From assembly GCA_027946555.1 (NCBI GenBank), contig JAPEVC010000197.1, forward strand, positions 1-64,000: a DNA stretch of 64,000 nucleotides, read 5' to 3'. Made by a program: the position numbers and the translations under genes. The notes under the pieces were generated by a model. That model saw only the letters and a program-made list of their open reading frames with translations, was not told the DNA's origin and did no database searches. The stretch is from Gnomoniopsis sp. IMI 355080. Lineage: Eukaryota > Ascomycota > Sordariomycetes > Diaporthales > Gnomoniaceae. Position 1 is the first letter of the stretch. Each line of letters opens with the position of its first letter. Of this stretch, positions 22,390 to 33,580 are shown piece by piece.

Positions 22390-25332
22390 TTAAGTAATGA
22401 GAGAACCGATGTCGACATCAGCTGGAGCAATGGTCTTCCTGATCCTCCACGAGGACTTCTTCTGGTCCCTCTTGGCCTTCATGGCCGCCCAGCCTTCGTC
22501 GTCGTCGTCATCTACCTCCTCCTTGGTGGAGGCCATCTTGTTTGGGCTTAAGGCGCCAGCCCTGGGTGTCTTGCTCGGGCTGAGAGCGCCGGACATGAAT
22601 GACTTGCGGGTCTGATCGGGTGTCGTCGAAGCAGGCGGCGGCATGTTCGAGACAGGACGGTAGCGACCAGGTAGCCCGACGTTGCTCCGCTCAGAAGGAG
22701 CAATGGAAGGGGCATACCCCTGGCCTCGGATCGATCCTGCATAACCAGCTCCAGGCCCTGGTGGCGGCTGTAGCCATGATGTCGAGTTTGGCTGCACCAT
22801 GGACATAGTCCGACCATCGCCTCTTGCATCCATCATCGGCGGCTCGAGGAATGAAGTGCGTGCTCCCGGGTTCATGCCCATTCCCAACGTACCATTATCG
22901 AACTGACCGAGTGACTGGCTCGACATATGACCAGCAGAACGGGGAGGTTGAAGTCCTGCCTGACTGTTGCCCGCCATCATCTGCATAAACTGCATTTGCA
23001 TCTGCATGAACTGCGACATCTGCTGACTTAGCTGTACTTGGGCCTGTTCTCCTGGCGACATCATGTTCTGCATCTGCATGTGCTGCATCTCTTGCATTTG
23101 CGCCTGCATGGCTTGAGGGTACATCATTTGATGGGGAATGCCTTGCATAGGATCAAAGCCGCCTGGACCCATTCCTTGCAAGCCTTGGAAGCCATCAGAC
23201 TGGTGCACCTGCGGGCTCCCACGCCTCAAAGAGCGAGCTCTCTCTTCGCTTGCAATGACGCCGACAAGACCACCATGGTTGGCAGGTCCGGGGGGTGGGT
23301 TGTGACCCGCCGGCATGCCACCTCCAAGAGCAAAACTCTCTCGGACAGTAGGATTAACCAGCCCGTATGGATCTGTAGGCAGGCCTCTAGCAAATGGCGG
23401 TAGCGCACCTCCCCCTGGCGGCATCTGGCCTGCCGCTGAGCTTGGTCGCTGAAAGCTCGGCTGAGCAGCTTGTCTCAGGTTAGGATTTGACATCATGTTG
23501 TTCAGCCGGGTCGGGGGCCGGTTCTTGTTGGGGAATCCATGAGCCGCCAGAATAGCCAGAGGAACCTCTTCGTCATCTTCAGCATCGGAAGTCGAGGACG
23601 ATGTGTTTCTCGAGAAATCGGGAACGGTGAGATTCGGGGTGCTGAAAGACGACATCATTGGCGGACGTGGCTCCGAGTCGCCCGTGACTTTCATCATCTG
23701 CTGTCGGTACACCGACATGTGTGCCTCCTGCTTCCTTCTTTGCTTTGCGAGCTGCCTCGATTTCTCGGCCTCATCCTCATCATCTTCATAGTTGTCGTCC
23801 TCCTCATCTTCTTCATCGTCAACGACATTGTCTCGGATCTTGTCCACCGCCGCACGTCGAGATTCTACTTCCTTGTCCTTGCGGTATTTTTCAAACTCCA
23901 ACGGGGTCATGACCTTGGTCTGTGCTGGCACCTCAGGCGCCTTCCTTTGTGGCTGGCGCGGCGTGTTGAGCCTGTCAGAGTTGAGAGGGATGTTGTCGAA
24001 CAGGTTGTCCTCATCGAAATCGTCCTTGGTTGGTGGTGACCTGCGAGGGACAATTTTGTAGCCGGTTGATGTTTCCTCATTCTTTTGTCGACCACCAATC
24101 GCCTCGACCGGGGTAGTACTTCTGCTGTTTGCATCGGACATGAATCGGCTGACTGCGAGAAGGGAGCTATTAAGATCGTCGCTCTCGCCCTCACCCTCAC
24201 CCTCGTTGTCTAACAACATAGCAGACTTCCGCCGGCCAATAAACATCGCACTAGTCCTCTTGAGTAAGCTGTCCGAGGACGTAGTGTTCGGTCCACGAGG
24301 GCGGATCGCCATGTTCTCGCCATGTTTCGGAACCGGTGGGGGGGTGTTCTCATTTGCTCCAAGCAAATCATCGTTGGAACGGTGGCTAGCCCACGAGTGC
24401 TGCGGTGGCTCGACATCGGCCGACCTGTCAATATGAATGGGCGACGGAGCATTGACCCGGCCCCCTGTCATGGCTGACGGTTGTAGAACCTGCCTCCCGT
24501 TCTCATCTCGCATAGACATGGCGGCGCTATTCCTCTTGTCAAACCCGAGCAGCAGCTTACTGAAACTTCCGCCAAGGTCAAGCCCCAAGTCGTGCTCTTG
24601 GTGAGGAGTAATGGTGGCGTCCGTCGATGCCGTTGTCGCTCGAGTCCTGCCAGTCTTGTATTGTTCAGGTACCGCCGGCGTATCCGGAACGTCTACTTCA
24701 CCAGCAGGTGCAGCAGCCTGATGCTTTTTCGACCCGCCGAAAGACCAAGATCGATTTGATTTGAGGATTGAGGTTGGCCTGGGTGTTGATTGAGCGAGGG
24801 CTTCAGTATGTGACTTTCTGTTCAATTTCCAATCCTCGTGGCCGTTCAGATCTGCTGAAGAGGGTGCAGTTGATGCATTGCTGTGTCGAGACGAGTTGTC
24901 GGTCGAGTTAGTCTTTGTGGTATTGGAGGACCCACTGCCCCTAGCAGCAGAGTCAGCACCGTCTCCACCCAATTGCCCCGTTGCGGACGTCAAGTCGAGA
25001 CACGAGTTACCGGGGTGACCAAGATTGGCACCCCGTGTGGGAAATTGGAAGGCCCAGACTTCCACAGCCTCAATAGACGACTGGAATGAAATTGGTACAT
25101 ACCTGTTTTTATTGGGTTTGAAGTCGGCAAAAAGATCGTCTTCGTACGTCAGATCAGATATTGTGGTCCTGGGCAAAGTATGCTGTTTGGCCGATAGTCT
25201 GACGCCACCATCAAAGGATTTTCCATTCCCCTCGTTCACCTCAGAGCGATCCAGGACGCGAAAGGACGGAGGTGCAACCTCATTGTCGCCCTCAGCGGTC
25301 GACCTCCGCTTCCCAAACGCAAATCTAGGCAT
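22390..25332 (-). CDS. large low-complexity fungal protein of unknown function
   Basis: I do not recognise a named family. The likely start is the ATG at 25332 (MPRFAFGKRRSTAEGD) rather than one seven codons earlier. A 162-nt in-frame intron (25102-24941) is proposed: GTATGT donor, GCTGAC branch site, CTGCTAG acceptor. It joins KPNKNR to GSGSSNTTKTNS and gives 926 residues. Most of the chain is predicted disordered by eye. Conserved-looking islands are FRVLDRSEV, KSFDGGVRLSAK and LPRTTISDLTYEDDLFADF near the N-terminus, an acidic stretch with basic flanks (about 447-475, DDEEDEEDD), a Met/Gln-rich repeat (about 684-732, MQAQMQEMQHMQMQN) that could form a coiled coil, and a basic C-terminus with EGWAAMKAKRDQKKSSWRIRK. 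Such a layout suits a scaffold or RNA-associated protein, but no function is claimed. Confidence 0.8.
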   Translation of the reverse strand: MPRFAFGKRRSTAEGDNEVAPPSFRVLDRSEVNEGNGKSFDGGVRLSAKQHTLPRTTISDLTYEDDLFADFKPNKNRYVPISFQSSIEAVEVWAFQFPTRGANLGHPGNSCLDLTSATGQLGGDGADSAARGSGSSNTTKTNSTDNSSRHSNASTAPSSADLNGHEDWKLNRKSHTEALAQSTPRPTSILKSNRSWSFGGSKKHQAAAPAGEVDVPDTPAVPEQYKTGRTRATTASTDATITPHQEHDLGLDLGGSFSKLLLGFDKRNSAAMSMRDENGRQVLQPSAMTGGRVNAPSPIHIDRSADVEPPQHSWASHRSNDDLLGANENTPPPVPKHGENMAIRPRGPNTTSSDSLLKRTSAMFIGRRKSAMLLDNEGEGEGESDDLNSSLLAVSRFMSDANSRSTTPVEAIGGRQKNEETSTGYKIVPRRSPPTKDDFDEDNLFDNIPLNSDRLNTPRQPQRKAPEVPAQTKVMTPLEFEKYRKDKEVESRRAAVDKIRDNVVDDEEDEEDDNYEDDEDEAEKSRQLAKQRRKQEAHMSVYRQQMMKVTGDSEPRPPMMSSFSTPNLTVPDFSRNTSSSTSDAEDDEEVPLAILAAHGFPNKNRPPTRLNNMMSNPNLRQAAQPSFQRPSSAAGQMPPGGGALPPFARGLPTDPYGLVNPTVRESFALGGGMPAGHNPPPGPANHGGLVGVIASEERARSLRRGSPQVHQSDGFQGLQGMGPGGFDPMQGIPHQMMYPQAMQAQMQEMQHMQMQNMMSPGEQAQVQLSQQMSQFMQMQMQFMQMMAGNSQAGLQPPRSAGHMSSQSLGQFDNGTLGMGMNPGARTSFLEPPMMDARGDGRTMSMVQPNSTSWLQPPPGPGAGYAGSIRGQGYAPSIAPSERSNVGLPGRYRPVSNMPPPASTTPDQTRKSFMSGALSPSKTPRAGALSPNKMASTKEEVDDDDDEGWAAMKAKRDQKKSSWRIRKTIAPADVDIGSLIT

Positions 25333-27600
25333 GTGTCTTGAGGGCCGCCGCAATTGATGCCCACGCGATCAACCACAGCCAAGAGTTGCTCAAAAATCGC
25401 TCGACGGGTCGACCAGTCGACGACCCAACAACGCCTTGTCTTGTCGTAGGTCACAGAAAGGGTTTGCAGAACCCTTGTATGTCGATTGACGGGAGAGGCT
25501 GACTGGGGTAGCTTAGAATACGAGGCAAGGCGAAGGCGAGGCGGCGTGGCGCAGATTGACAGCCGGAGGTTTACGGGCAAAGTATTGCAGGCCGGAGTTG
25601 AGTAGACAAGTCAAGAATGGACTTTTGTCTTTGGCTTCGATTATGTTGCGAATATGTTGCGAAAAGACCGTGACCTGCATGGCAAGTGAACTCAAAATTA
25701 GCTGCGCTCTGACTCTTTTGATGCCGGAACCCGCTTGCTTCCCAAGTGTTTGGTGAGATGGACGCTACACAACGAACAGATGACGAAGCCATGTTTGTCA
25801 TGTTCTTCGACTCCCAGAGGTGGTGTCGAGGTAAGCGTGAGGTGCTATACGCGATGCATGTCCAGGGGGCCGCCTTTGTGGGGCCAACTTCGCCCGGCAG
25901 CCGCAATACGAGGAGCAAGTCTGCTGACCCGGGCCCGTGAATCACGGGAGTTCAGCGAGTTGAGATCTTCTACCGTCCACAGCCCCGTCGACAGTTCATC
26001 ACGCTTGAAAAGAACGACCTGGAGACAATGGCTGCCATACAAAGAGAGAATACAACTTACCCGACAGGCGTAAAGTATCCGGCCGGACACGTTGAGAATT
26101 GCGCAGAGCTGCCACGGGCTTGCCAAATGTTAATCAATTATGAAGCCTGGATGCAAGGGCTGGTGAGGCGGGAAAGAAAGAGCACAAAGTCTAGTCCCCC
26201 AAAAAAGAGACACAAGACCAAGAGATGCTGCTGAGACAATAACGATGCTAGAAGAGAGACTCCCGAGTCGAAACGATCGAAGAGGTGAGTATGTTGGTGA
26301 CACGGCGGTACAGCGGTCGTCGTCGCCGGTAGGACTGTCTGTTCTCGAGTGGCGTGAAAACTTTCGAGCTAAGAAAACTGAAGGGACGTCGACGAGCTCT
26401 AAAACGAAAGTTGAGACTAGAGCACCCAGGGAACCGGTACGGTGGCGCACGGTGGTCTATAGTTGCGTTGTACAAGCGGGCAGAATCAAACGATTGATCA
26501 GGACCGGAAACAATCCCAGAGTGCGTCAAAAAAGAAACAACAAGACAGCACGGTGCAAAAATAAGACGAGGAATACCGCCGTCCTCTTGTTGCTTTGATG
26601 AGTTGTAAGGAGCAGGAAAAAAATAGAACGACTGGCAAAGGAGGAGGAAAAAGAGGCGGTTGATTCGGCAACCCTGGGCGAATCCTGAACACGGCAAGAG
26701 GCAGGCGCAGGGCGGCGGGAAGTCCCATGCACAAAAGTGACGGAAGTGGAAGGAATCGCCTGAGCTAGCTACATTTTTAGTGGACTCTGGAGGACCTGAG
26801 CTACGGCCTCCAGCGGACATGAGAGTACGTACGCAAGGGTCCCTATAACGGTTGCAGCAAACCCACCCGCCCGCAACCGTATTCAAGGCGTCACAACCGT
26901 CCCATATTCAGCCTGATGTGAAGGGCGAATGAAGAAAAAAAAGGGAAGGAAAAATAATTAAACTAGCAAATGCGATGGGCAGCGCTCATGAGCTGAGAGG
27001 GTCGAAGTCCCCAAAATCAGGTTCTCTCGCGAGGGTATCATCATCACCGTTCATTTTCCAGAGAGCAGTAGAGCTGGTAGCACGCAGTTATTTTCACTTA
27101 CGAACCCAAAATAAAATGATCCCGTGGCGGCCACATATCGTGCCTGGCGTGAAGTCTGACATCTAGAGACCACCTCACCCAGGTACGGAAAGAAGACATC
27201 AAACCACTAGAGGCCTAGGCCACCTTGGCGGTTATGTGGTGTCCCATCCCCCCCCCCCTTCTCCTCCTTTTCCTCCAACAACAGTACGGTGTTACAACGG
27301 TAGGTACTACGTCCCGTTGGGGATGACAAGTCGTTCACCCGTTGAAAAGTGGCTAGGGTCCACTAAGGAGCGCACCTTCCCCGTGGGCTTGGAGCATCCA
27401 GGTAATAGGCCGGCCGCCCAGAGCAAGGTGGCTAGCGGCCCGTGAGATGGCAGGGTCATGGGGGTCTTGAACGGGCACAATCGACTCCTTGTCTGGCACG
27501 GGCTGCAATGCGCGACGTGACCCAGTCTGTGGACACTGAATACGGGCCTGGGGCGTGCTTGGACTTTTATTCTTAGCAGTTAGGTTTATGTACAGTATTT
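25333..27600. other. upstream region of the 22390-25332 gene; no supported gene
   Basis: Probably a long promoter and leader. The 212-codon minus-strand frame at 26248-26886 is full of low-complexity Arg/Ser/Cys and has no recognisable domain. A purine-rich block lies at 26600-26660 and 26925-26960. A run of 10 C is at 27249-27258. Confidence 0.5.
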
Positions 27601-30600
27601 ACTGTGTAGGTAGGTCGGTATCATTTGTTGATCATGCTGCGATGATCTACTAACCTCCCTGGCAGAGCTCTTCTCTTGATCGATACACTCCAGGGCTCTC
27701 AAAGATGACTTGGGGTTTTTGCATAGGCTCCAAGTCAAGCAAGGTTATACCTGCACTCAACTTCTCATTGAGCTAGGCTCCTCTGCTGCTACCTCATTTT
27801 AGTCCCTGGTGCTGCCGCCAGTACCTAGGTAGGTAGTTATAAATTTGTTGGGCAGCTACCAGTGTCAACAACTTGTATCTAAAATCCCAGTCAACAATCC
27901 ACTGTTACATATAGCAAATGCCTCTTACAGCAAAATATCTACTACTGTGTAGGTACAGATAGGCATCTGTTAGTCATGCTTGAAGAAAGCTTGGTACAGG
28001 AGGGGTGAATATTGGAGTGGCAAGTGGAGCGTAAGCACCCAACCACCACTATAGATGTCACTATACATGGTACCACCATTCGCTCCCATGAATGGGCCCA
28101 AATTTTAAGCTTTGATAAATTTAGGTATGATTTTATATTGCAATTGATGTCAATGAAACAGTTTGTTCTATGACCGCTCTTTCCTGGTTGAAGGAGGCTT
28201 GGCTTCCAGCTTTGGCACACTTGTACCAAAGCAACTTGTTTTACCAAGAGTCATTCACTTGATTGAGCCCAAGGGACCACTATTTGTGTTGATCAAACCA
28301 AGGGAATCAAGTCAGCTAGGTGAACCTTCCCCTGGCCCGATCTACCTGTCGAAATTTCTCCGACAGGCCCAGGCATCTGGTCGGCGTCGATCCTGCCACC
28401 CGATTCCCAGTCGGACTGCAGCCACCACCGCCTCAGCCGGCCTCGTTCCCCTTTGGGGTTACATGAGCAGACCTCCTTTGGCAGCCTGTACCAGGATTTT
28501 CGACTCGGCTCTCCGGTCAGTCTTGGGGCCCACTGCAGCCAAGCCCTGGCTCTCCTGCACATGCAGCTGTAAAGACTGGGTGATCTCCCCAGACACGAGC
28601 TTCTGTTTGTCATGAATAATACGGTCATCCTGGAAAGGCATCCAGCCCGGAGCTATTGCAATAGTCTTCTTCCTTGGATGTAAGTACCTACCTAGGTACC
28701 GTGGCAGAGGGTATAACCATTTTGGTACTGCTATACTCGGTCTATAACGGTCAACATCCACCACCAGATTGTTGCGAAATTCCGAATGAATTGCCCGATT
28801 CGTACATTTCGGTACTATGTTTTCGAAGACAACCACAGTCTTGTCACAGCAGCTCCAAGCACGCACGCATGCGCTGGCTCACGCAGCCTCAAGCCTCGAC
28901 CGCGGCAAGTAAGTGTCCAATCAAACACCGCTCTTACGCACAGGGTCCAACTGTCTGGACATTACAAGGGGTTGAATCACTCTGCAGCTCCCCATGCAGC
29001 CTAATCCCACGCATTCAAGATCTGTGGAGGAGCTGGCGACAACTAGACCGGGGCTGGAGGATATATTACCCTCCAAGACGCCGGGTATTGGTAGTGAGCA
29101 GAGCCTGATACAGCGGTAACGGATTCCAAGCTCATACGGCTTGCACTGGGCGCTCCTTGGCCACACCCTCTCCACGCAATACTGCAACATAGCACAGCGT
29201 CGCTTGGTCTATGGTCTAGCGCTTCGCCCGAGACTGTGTCGCCAGGACACAGCTTCCGAGGTCATGGAAAGGGGCTGCGGAGCGAGCATGATATTCGATC
29301 TCAAGATCCACGCATTTCGTCATACCGTGGACGCGACCTGGAACACCAGCCTTGAGAGAACAAGGCCCATGCCTTGTGGAGCATGTTATTGGACCCGGGG
29401 GCGCGTGGACGTGGAGCTCGAGTGGCATGATTGACAGGTTCCTCCAGTTTCTCCTGAAGTCCAGTACCACTGTCCCATAAAACGCGTCTGTGAGTGAGAT
29501 GTGGAAACGCGTAGACACTGTTTCGACCAAAGCCGGTACGTGCTAGACCAGTTTCAGCAGTCAAACCTTGAATATGAGCAATCTTGGGGCGCTTGGAGGA
29601 GCAAGAGAATGTGCATGCGATTTACGTTCCATTAGCCGATTTGGCTGTAATATTCCTCATACCTCGTCTCGACCCACAAGGGCTCGGGCCGGATTGGCAA
29701 TTCGTCATGGTCTGACTGTGCCCGTACGGGATTACATTCCTCAGCTGCAGTTGATGAAAGCTTGACCGGTGTTGTACCACGATCAAAAGCATGCTGTCCG
29801 CAAGATCGAGTGTACAACCCTCATAATTTTCGGAATACGGAGTGCGGGAGGCGACCTAATGCACGTTCATGCAAATTCGGATCCCTGCCATCGCGTTTCC
29901 CCGGCCGTCCCGTCGGCCCTAAGCCTTTTTCCCCCTTGTACTGTACATGCCTGACCGACACAGAAGTTGAAGGCGTCCAAGCCAGCTCTCACGAATCGCC
30001 ACTACTGGCACCAAGCTGGTCCACGTATTGTAACAGTAGAGCAGTAGAGATGCGGCTACACCAGGCAACGCCATCTTTGCTTGCTTCCCGAAGTCACTCC
30101 AAAAAGACGACCAGCATGCAGAGATAGATTTTCCAAAATGTCGAAATTAAATGAGATTCCTGTCTCAGCAGTGTGAGTGGCGTCAGCCTTCCGAGCCCCC
30201 TGGGCTCACATCAAATTTTGCTCGAATCTTCAACGGCTGACTTCTGTGTTAAAATAAGGTTGGGGGGCGGGTGCCGAGCATGAACAGTACATAGTACCAC
30301 CTTATCGTCCTACGTAAATATAAACGAGTCTACTCAAGCGGGACTGTCTCACATAGGCATGTACTGTACTGCACATACAGCATGTTGACGAACCTCACGT
30401 CGATCCGGCGCGGCGTCGCGGCGCTGTGCTGGAGACCAGGGATTCGCTCTCCTCACACAACGGCACAAATCGCCATGTCCTGCTTTCCAGCTCCAAATCA
30501 GGCAGCTGGCCGTCCCTATACCATAGTATATCTACAGTTCCTTTCGTAATGTAATAACAACCGGGAATATCATAAAGCTGCTGAGCTGTACTCTGTATGT

Positions 30601-32380
30601 ACCATAGTACAGGAAATGTCATCATTATGCGTTTAGGCAGGATATAGGGGTCTACTAAAACCGAATGGAGGGAAGGCCGGGGTTGGTCTACGGCCAATAG
30701 CCAAGTACATACTTGCGCGCCTGTCGACCAAAATGAGAATACGAGGTTGGCTTATTCAAGACGTGCATATAATTGTACACACCACGTCCAATGTTAGACC
30801 GAAAGCGCGTCTAAAGCGAGCCTACCCAGTCATTTTGCAACATCACCTTCCTCCCTTGTTGGTATACCTGATGCGCGGAGGCCACTCACGAATTGGAATT
30901 GCTCGGAGGTCGACATGACTACGTCCGTAGATAAAAACTTCTTGATCGTAAACTATAAAGTATCTCGGGACTATCCGCAGTCTCCACGATCCGGCTGAAT
31001 GACATAAAGTTCCCACATTTGTCTATGAATAGTATACCCACATTCAGATAGATCGGCGGCGAGCCGGTAAGGCTGTTAAACCGTCTCAGATACGATAGCA
31101 AGGCTAAACCGGACTTTGGCTCGCCATCCTGCCGATCTTAGTGACGCACGTCAATCTCGTATACAGTGATATGTAGACTTGCCGATAAGAGGACGGGCCC
31201 CATCGCTTGCAACTCCACTCGACCTTTTCGCGGATTGACGAACCTCGAAGACTACGCGGACCATGCTATTCCCTGCGGGCAGGTGGATGCCGTCGAGGGT
31301 GTGCCGGACAAAGCATATCTAGGCGGCATCCCGGGTGGATGACTCTGTGGCGGTTCGGCAAGGCGAGAAGGGTTCCGAAACATGTTCCAACAGAAACTCT
31401 CCGGTGTCGACCAGATGGCGCCGATAATCAGTGCCCTCAATCTCGAGGGCCCCAGTCTTGATCAGGAAACCGTGGGATGACACTTGTGGCCTGACACGGA
31501 ACACGTTGAAGCGAGCACGTCACAGTGTAAGACAGACGCACGAACCACTTCAGCGATGGACAATGGACCTGCAACGAGGCTCGTGACGACCTCATCAAGG
31601 ATCGGACGATCACCAGCAGCTGGCGCAGACCGCCTTTACCCGGTGTGTGACCCTCCTGGCGGTGGACGGGCTACGTCAAATGAGACATGAGCATATACAT
31701 GGACGCACACCAACTGAGGAGGGCAAGAGCTTTACGGCTGGGGAACTCGTACGCATGCTGGTAATACGGTACTGTGATCAGAAGATGGCCGTCGTCAAAG
31801 ACGATTGCTCTGCAAGGCGGTCGCTGAGGAAATGGCCGAGCCCGCCGGGCATCTGGCACCGGGACAAGCGAAGTTCGCGAATCTGCACTTTGCGGTCTTT
31901 CAGCTCCTGTCGTGGAGACTGGAGTGGGTCCAAACGATTGCAGGCCAAACACCAGTGGTGTTTCGGGCGCGTTAAAGTTTAAGAAATTCGTGACGCCAAG
32001 TCCTGTCCTGGTTGCGTTGCTCGCGCATCCCATCCTCAAAAGGGAACGAGAGGAGGAGCGCAGTCCATGTATAGCAGCTTGGTGCAATGTGACGAAAACT
32101 AAGACCAAGATCAAGACCAGGAGTGCCTTCAACAGGCTGACAATGATGGGTTCCCGATTCCAGTATACTGAGCCTCGATCAACCCACTCTTGCTATGTTG
32201 AGTGGGTAAGACCGTAGAGGACGTGAGAGCGAGTGAGGCGGTGTTACCATAGTTGGTGATGGTTCTCCGAGAGGTGCATACGCGGGAGCCAGAGCGCCAT
32301 GTTAGAGGCTACTGAGCTGGATGATGATTGATCACAGGCTTGGTGCTCTCAAGGAATCAACTGCGAGCCCGTCAGGCAGC
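27601..32380. other. gene-poor tract with palindromic TACCTAGGTA-type motifs
   Basis: No gene is supported across 4.8 kb. Copies of a palindromic motif occur: GTAGGTAGGT (27606), TACCTAGGTAGGTAG (27822-27836) and TACCTACCTAGGTA (28685-28698). At 31230-31475 a plus-strand frame with one internal stop reads LEDYADHAIPCGQVDAVEG and later FRNMFQQKLSGVDQMAPI, which looks like a decayed coding sequence, but I do not recognise it. The frames at 31647-31982 (+) and 31671-32132 (-) are likewise unassigned. Confidence 0.45.
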
Positions 32381-32641
32381 ATGGCGAGCGATAACTCTGT
32401 CTTGCACATCTGCCCCAACGCCACCGACGCGCGCCTCGCCTCCGCTATGGACTTTGTCAACCACCTGACGCCGAGCCAATTATGTGCGTTCTGGCACTTT
32501 GCCAGCAAGACGGACTTTGCGCTGAGCGGGAGGCTCAGAAGTCCGTTTACGGGCGGTGAGCTTCCTGAAACCCAGTCCAACGGCCTCGTCAACCATTCGT
32601 CCTTGGTCTTCCCGTACTTCCGCCGCGTTTGCATTGAATAA
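32381..32641 (+). pseudogene. relic of a fungal Zn2Cys6-type transcription factor, C-terminal part
   Basis: The frame MASDNSVLHICPNATD continues to LASAMDFVNHLTPSQLCAFW and HFASKTDFALSGRL. This resembles the C-terminal region of many fungal binuclear-zinc regulators, where a (L/S)TPSQL.AFW.(F/S)(A/S)(S/T)K.NFALIG element is typical. Similarity stops after GRLRSPF and the frame ends at 32641 without the rest of the domain. No zinc cluster or middle homology region is seen upstream. Given the degenerate neighbours, a truncated relic is the simplest reading. The assignment rests on one motif. Confidence 0.4.
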
Positions 32642-32689
32642 GTGCAAGATGCCCTCTTAAGACAAGCCAGAGACGCGGTCCCTCCTCCC

Positions 32690-33099
32690 TCCCAAACTAT
32701 GCCCTGGGCTGCAAACGCATCCTTAACAGGCGAAGACTACTACGCGGCCCTGGTTCAGCCTAAGGCTGATCTCGAGATCCGCTTCATCTCCCATGTCACC
32801 CAAAGGGCATCGATCCCCGATGACACAGACTCGTACACCCTTATACCCGTTGACCTCATCGTCTGTTCTAGGGGATTCCAAACACTCGAATTTTCTCCAC
32901 CTGATGGAGATATGCCGCACTAAAAGCACGCGGCACGCCCCTCGCCATAGTCTGGTCACGAGGCGCTCAAGCCCTGTACGGCGTCCTGGTCCCATCGATC
33001 CCCGGCTTCTGCATGCTGTTCGGGCCGAATTTGGATCTCGGCCATAATATGACCATGTTTATCGTCATTGCGATGATCGAGGCGCACGGCATGTACTAA
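32690..33099 (+). pseudogene. relic of a flavin-containing / Baeyer-Villiger-type monooxygenase, C-terminal part
   Basis: Flavoprotein monooxygenases of this group oxidise ketones or heteroatoms with FAD and NADPH. Frame 2 shows GEDYYAALVQPKADLEI and then VDLIVCSRGF, matching the family's VD.(I/V)(I/V)CATGF motif. Frame 1 then shows ARGTPLAIVWSRGAQALYGV and LVPSIPGFCMLFGPN followed by LGHNMTMF, the usual 'YGPN..LGHN' region, ending at TAA 33097-33099. Passing from one part to the other needs a frameshift between about 32880 and 32925, and a stop (TAA) lies in frame 2 at 32921. No FAD-binding GxGxxG or NADPH-binding motif is present upstream. This is a truncated, frameshifted remnant. Confidence 0.7.
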
Positions 33100-33580
33100 A
33101 TGCTTTAGGCCCAGCCGTCCTAGCCACGAGGCGGTAGGATCGGCGCTCTGCCCTGCTTCCGCGCAGGGACAAAGTTGATGAGTGCCTACCTATCTGTAGG
33201 TATGACTCGTAGATGCGGCAGAGGTTGGAGGGGACGAGTTATGGGTACAGAAGAATGACTTGGCTGATATCAGAATGAAGAGGGAAGCCGAGCTTTCTGG
33301 TAGAGGCATTACTGCGGCGTGTCCTCTAGTGTACGCTGTGTTAAAAGACGGAGACAGACCTGTGGCCATTGTCCAAGCGCAAGGCTGTTGCTACCCGATG
33401 CGGTATGTGTCAGCCTCGTCCAAGTCAGAGAACAAGCGGGACATTGGTGTGGCCTCTCAATCCCGTGCAATACTCCTTCAAACATCCCACACTCTACTTT
33501 TCTTTCCTACATTTATTAATCTAGAGCCAGGACTTTCAAATACATAGACAGACTTTAGCTTCTCGTATGAACCCCTGTTA
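33100..33580. other. spacer between two gene relics
   Basis: Contains CCTACCTATCTGTAGGTA at 33185-33202, another palindromic motif copy. The frame at 33319-33519 contains CVKRRRQTCGHC, which is reminiscent of the end of a zinc cluster, but it lacks the required spacing of six cysteines. Confidence 0.4.

Noticed and set aside
26248..26886. 212-codon minus-strand frame
   Set aside because: Arg/Ser/Cys-rich with no domain; lies in the upstream region of the 22390-25332 gene and looks like chance openness in leader DNA.
33319..33420. Possible zinc cluster (CVKRRRQTCGHC)
   Set aside because: Cysteine number and spacing do not meet the Zn2Cys6 pattern in any single frame.
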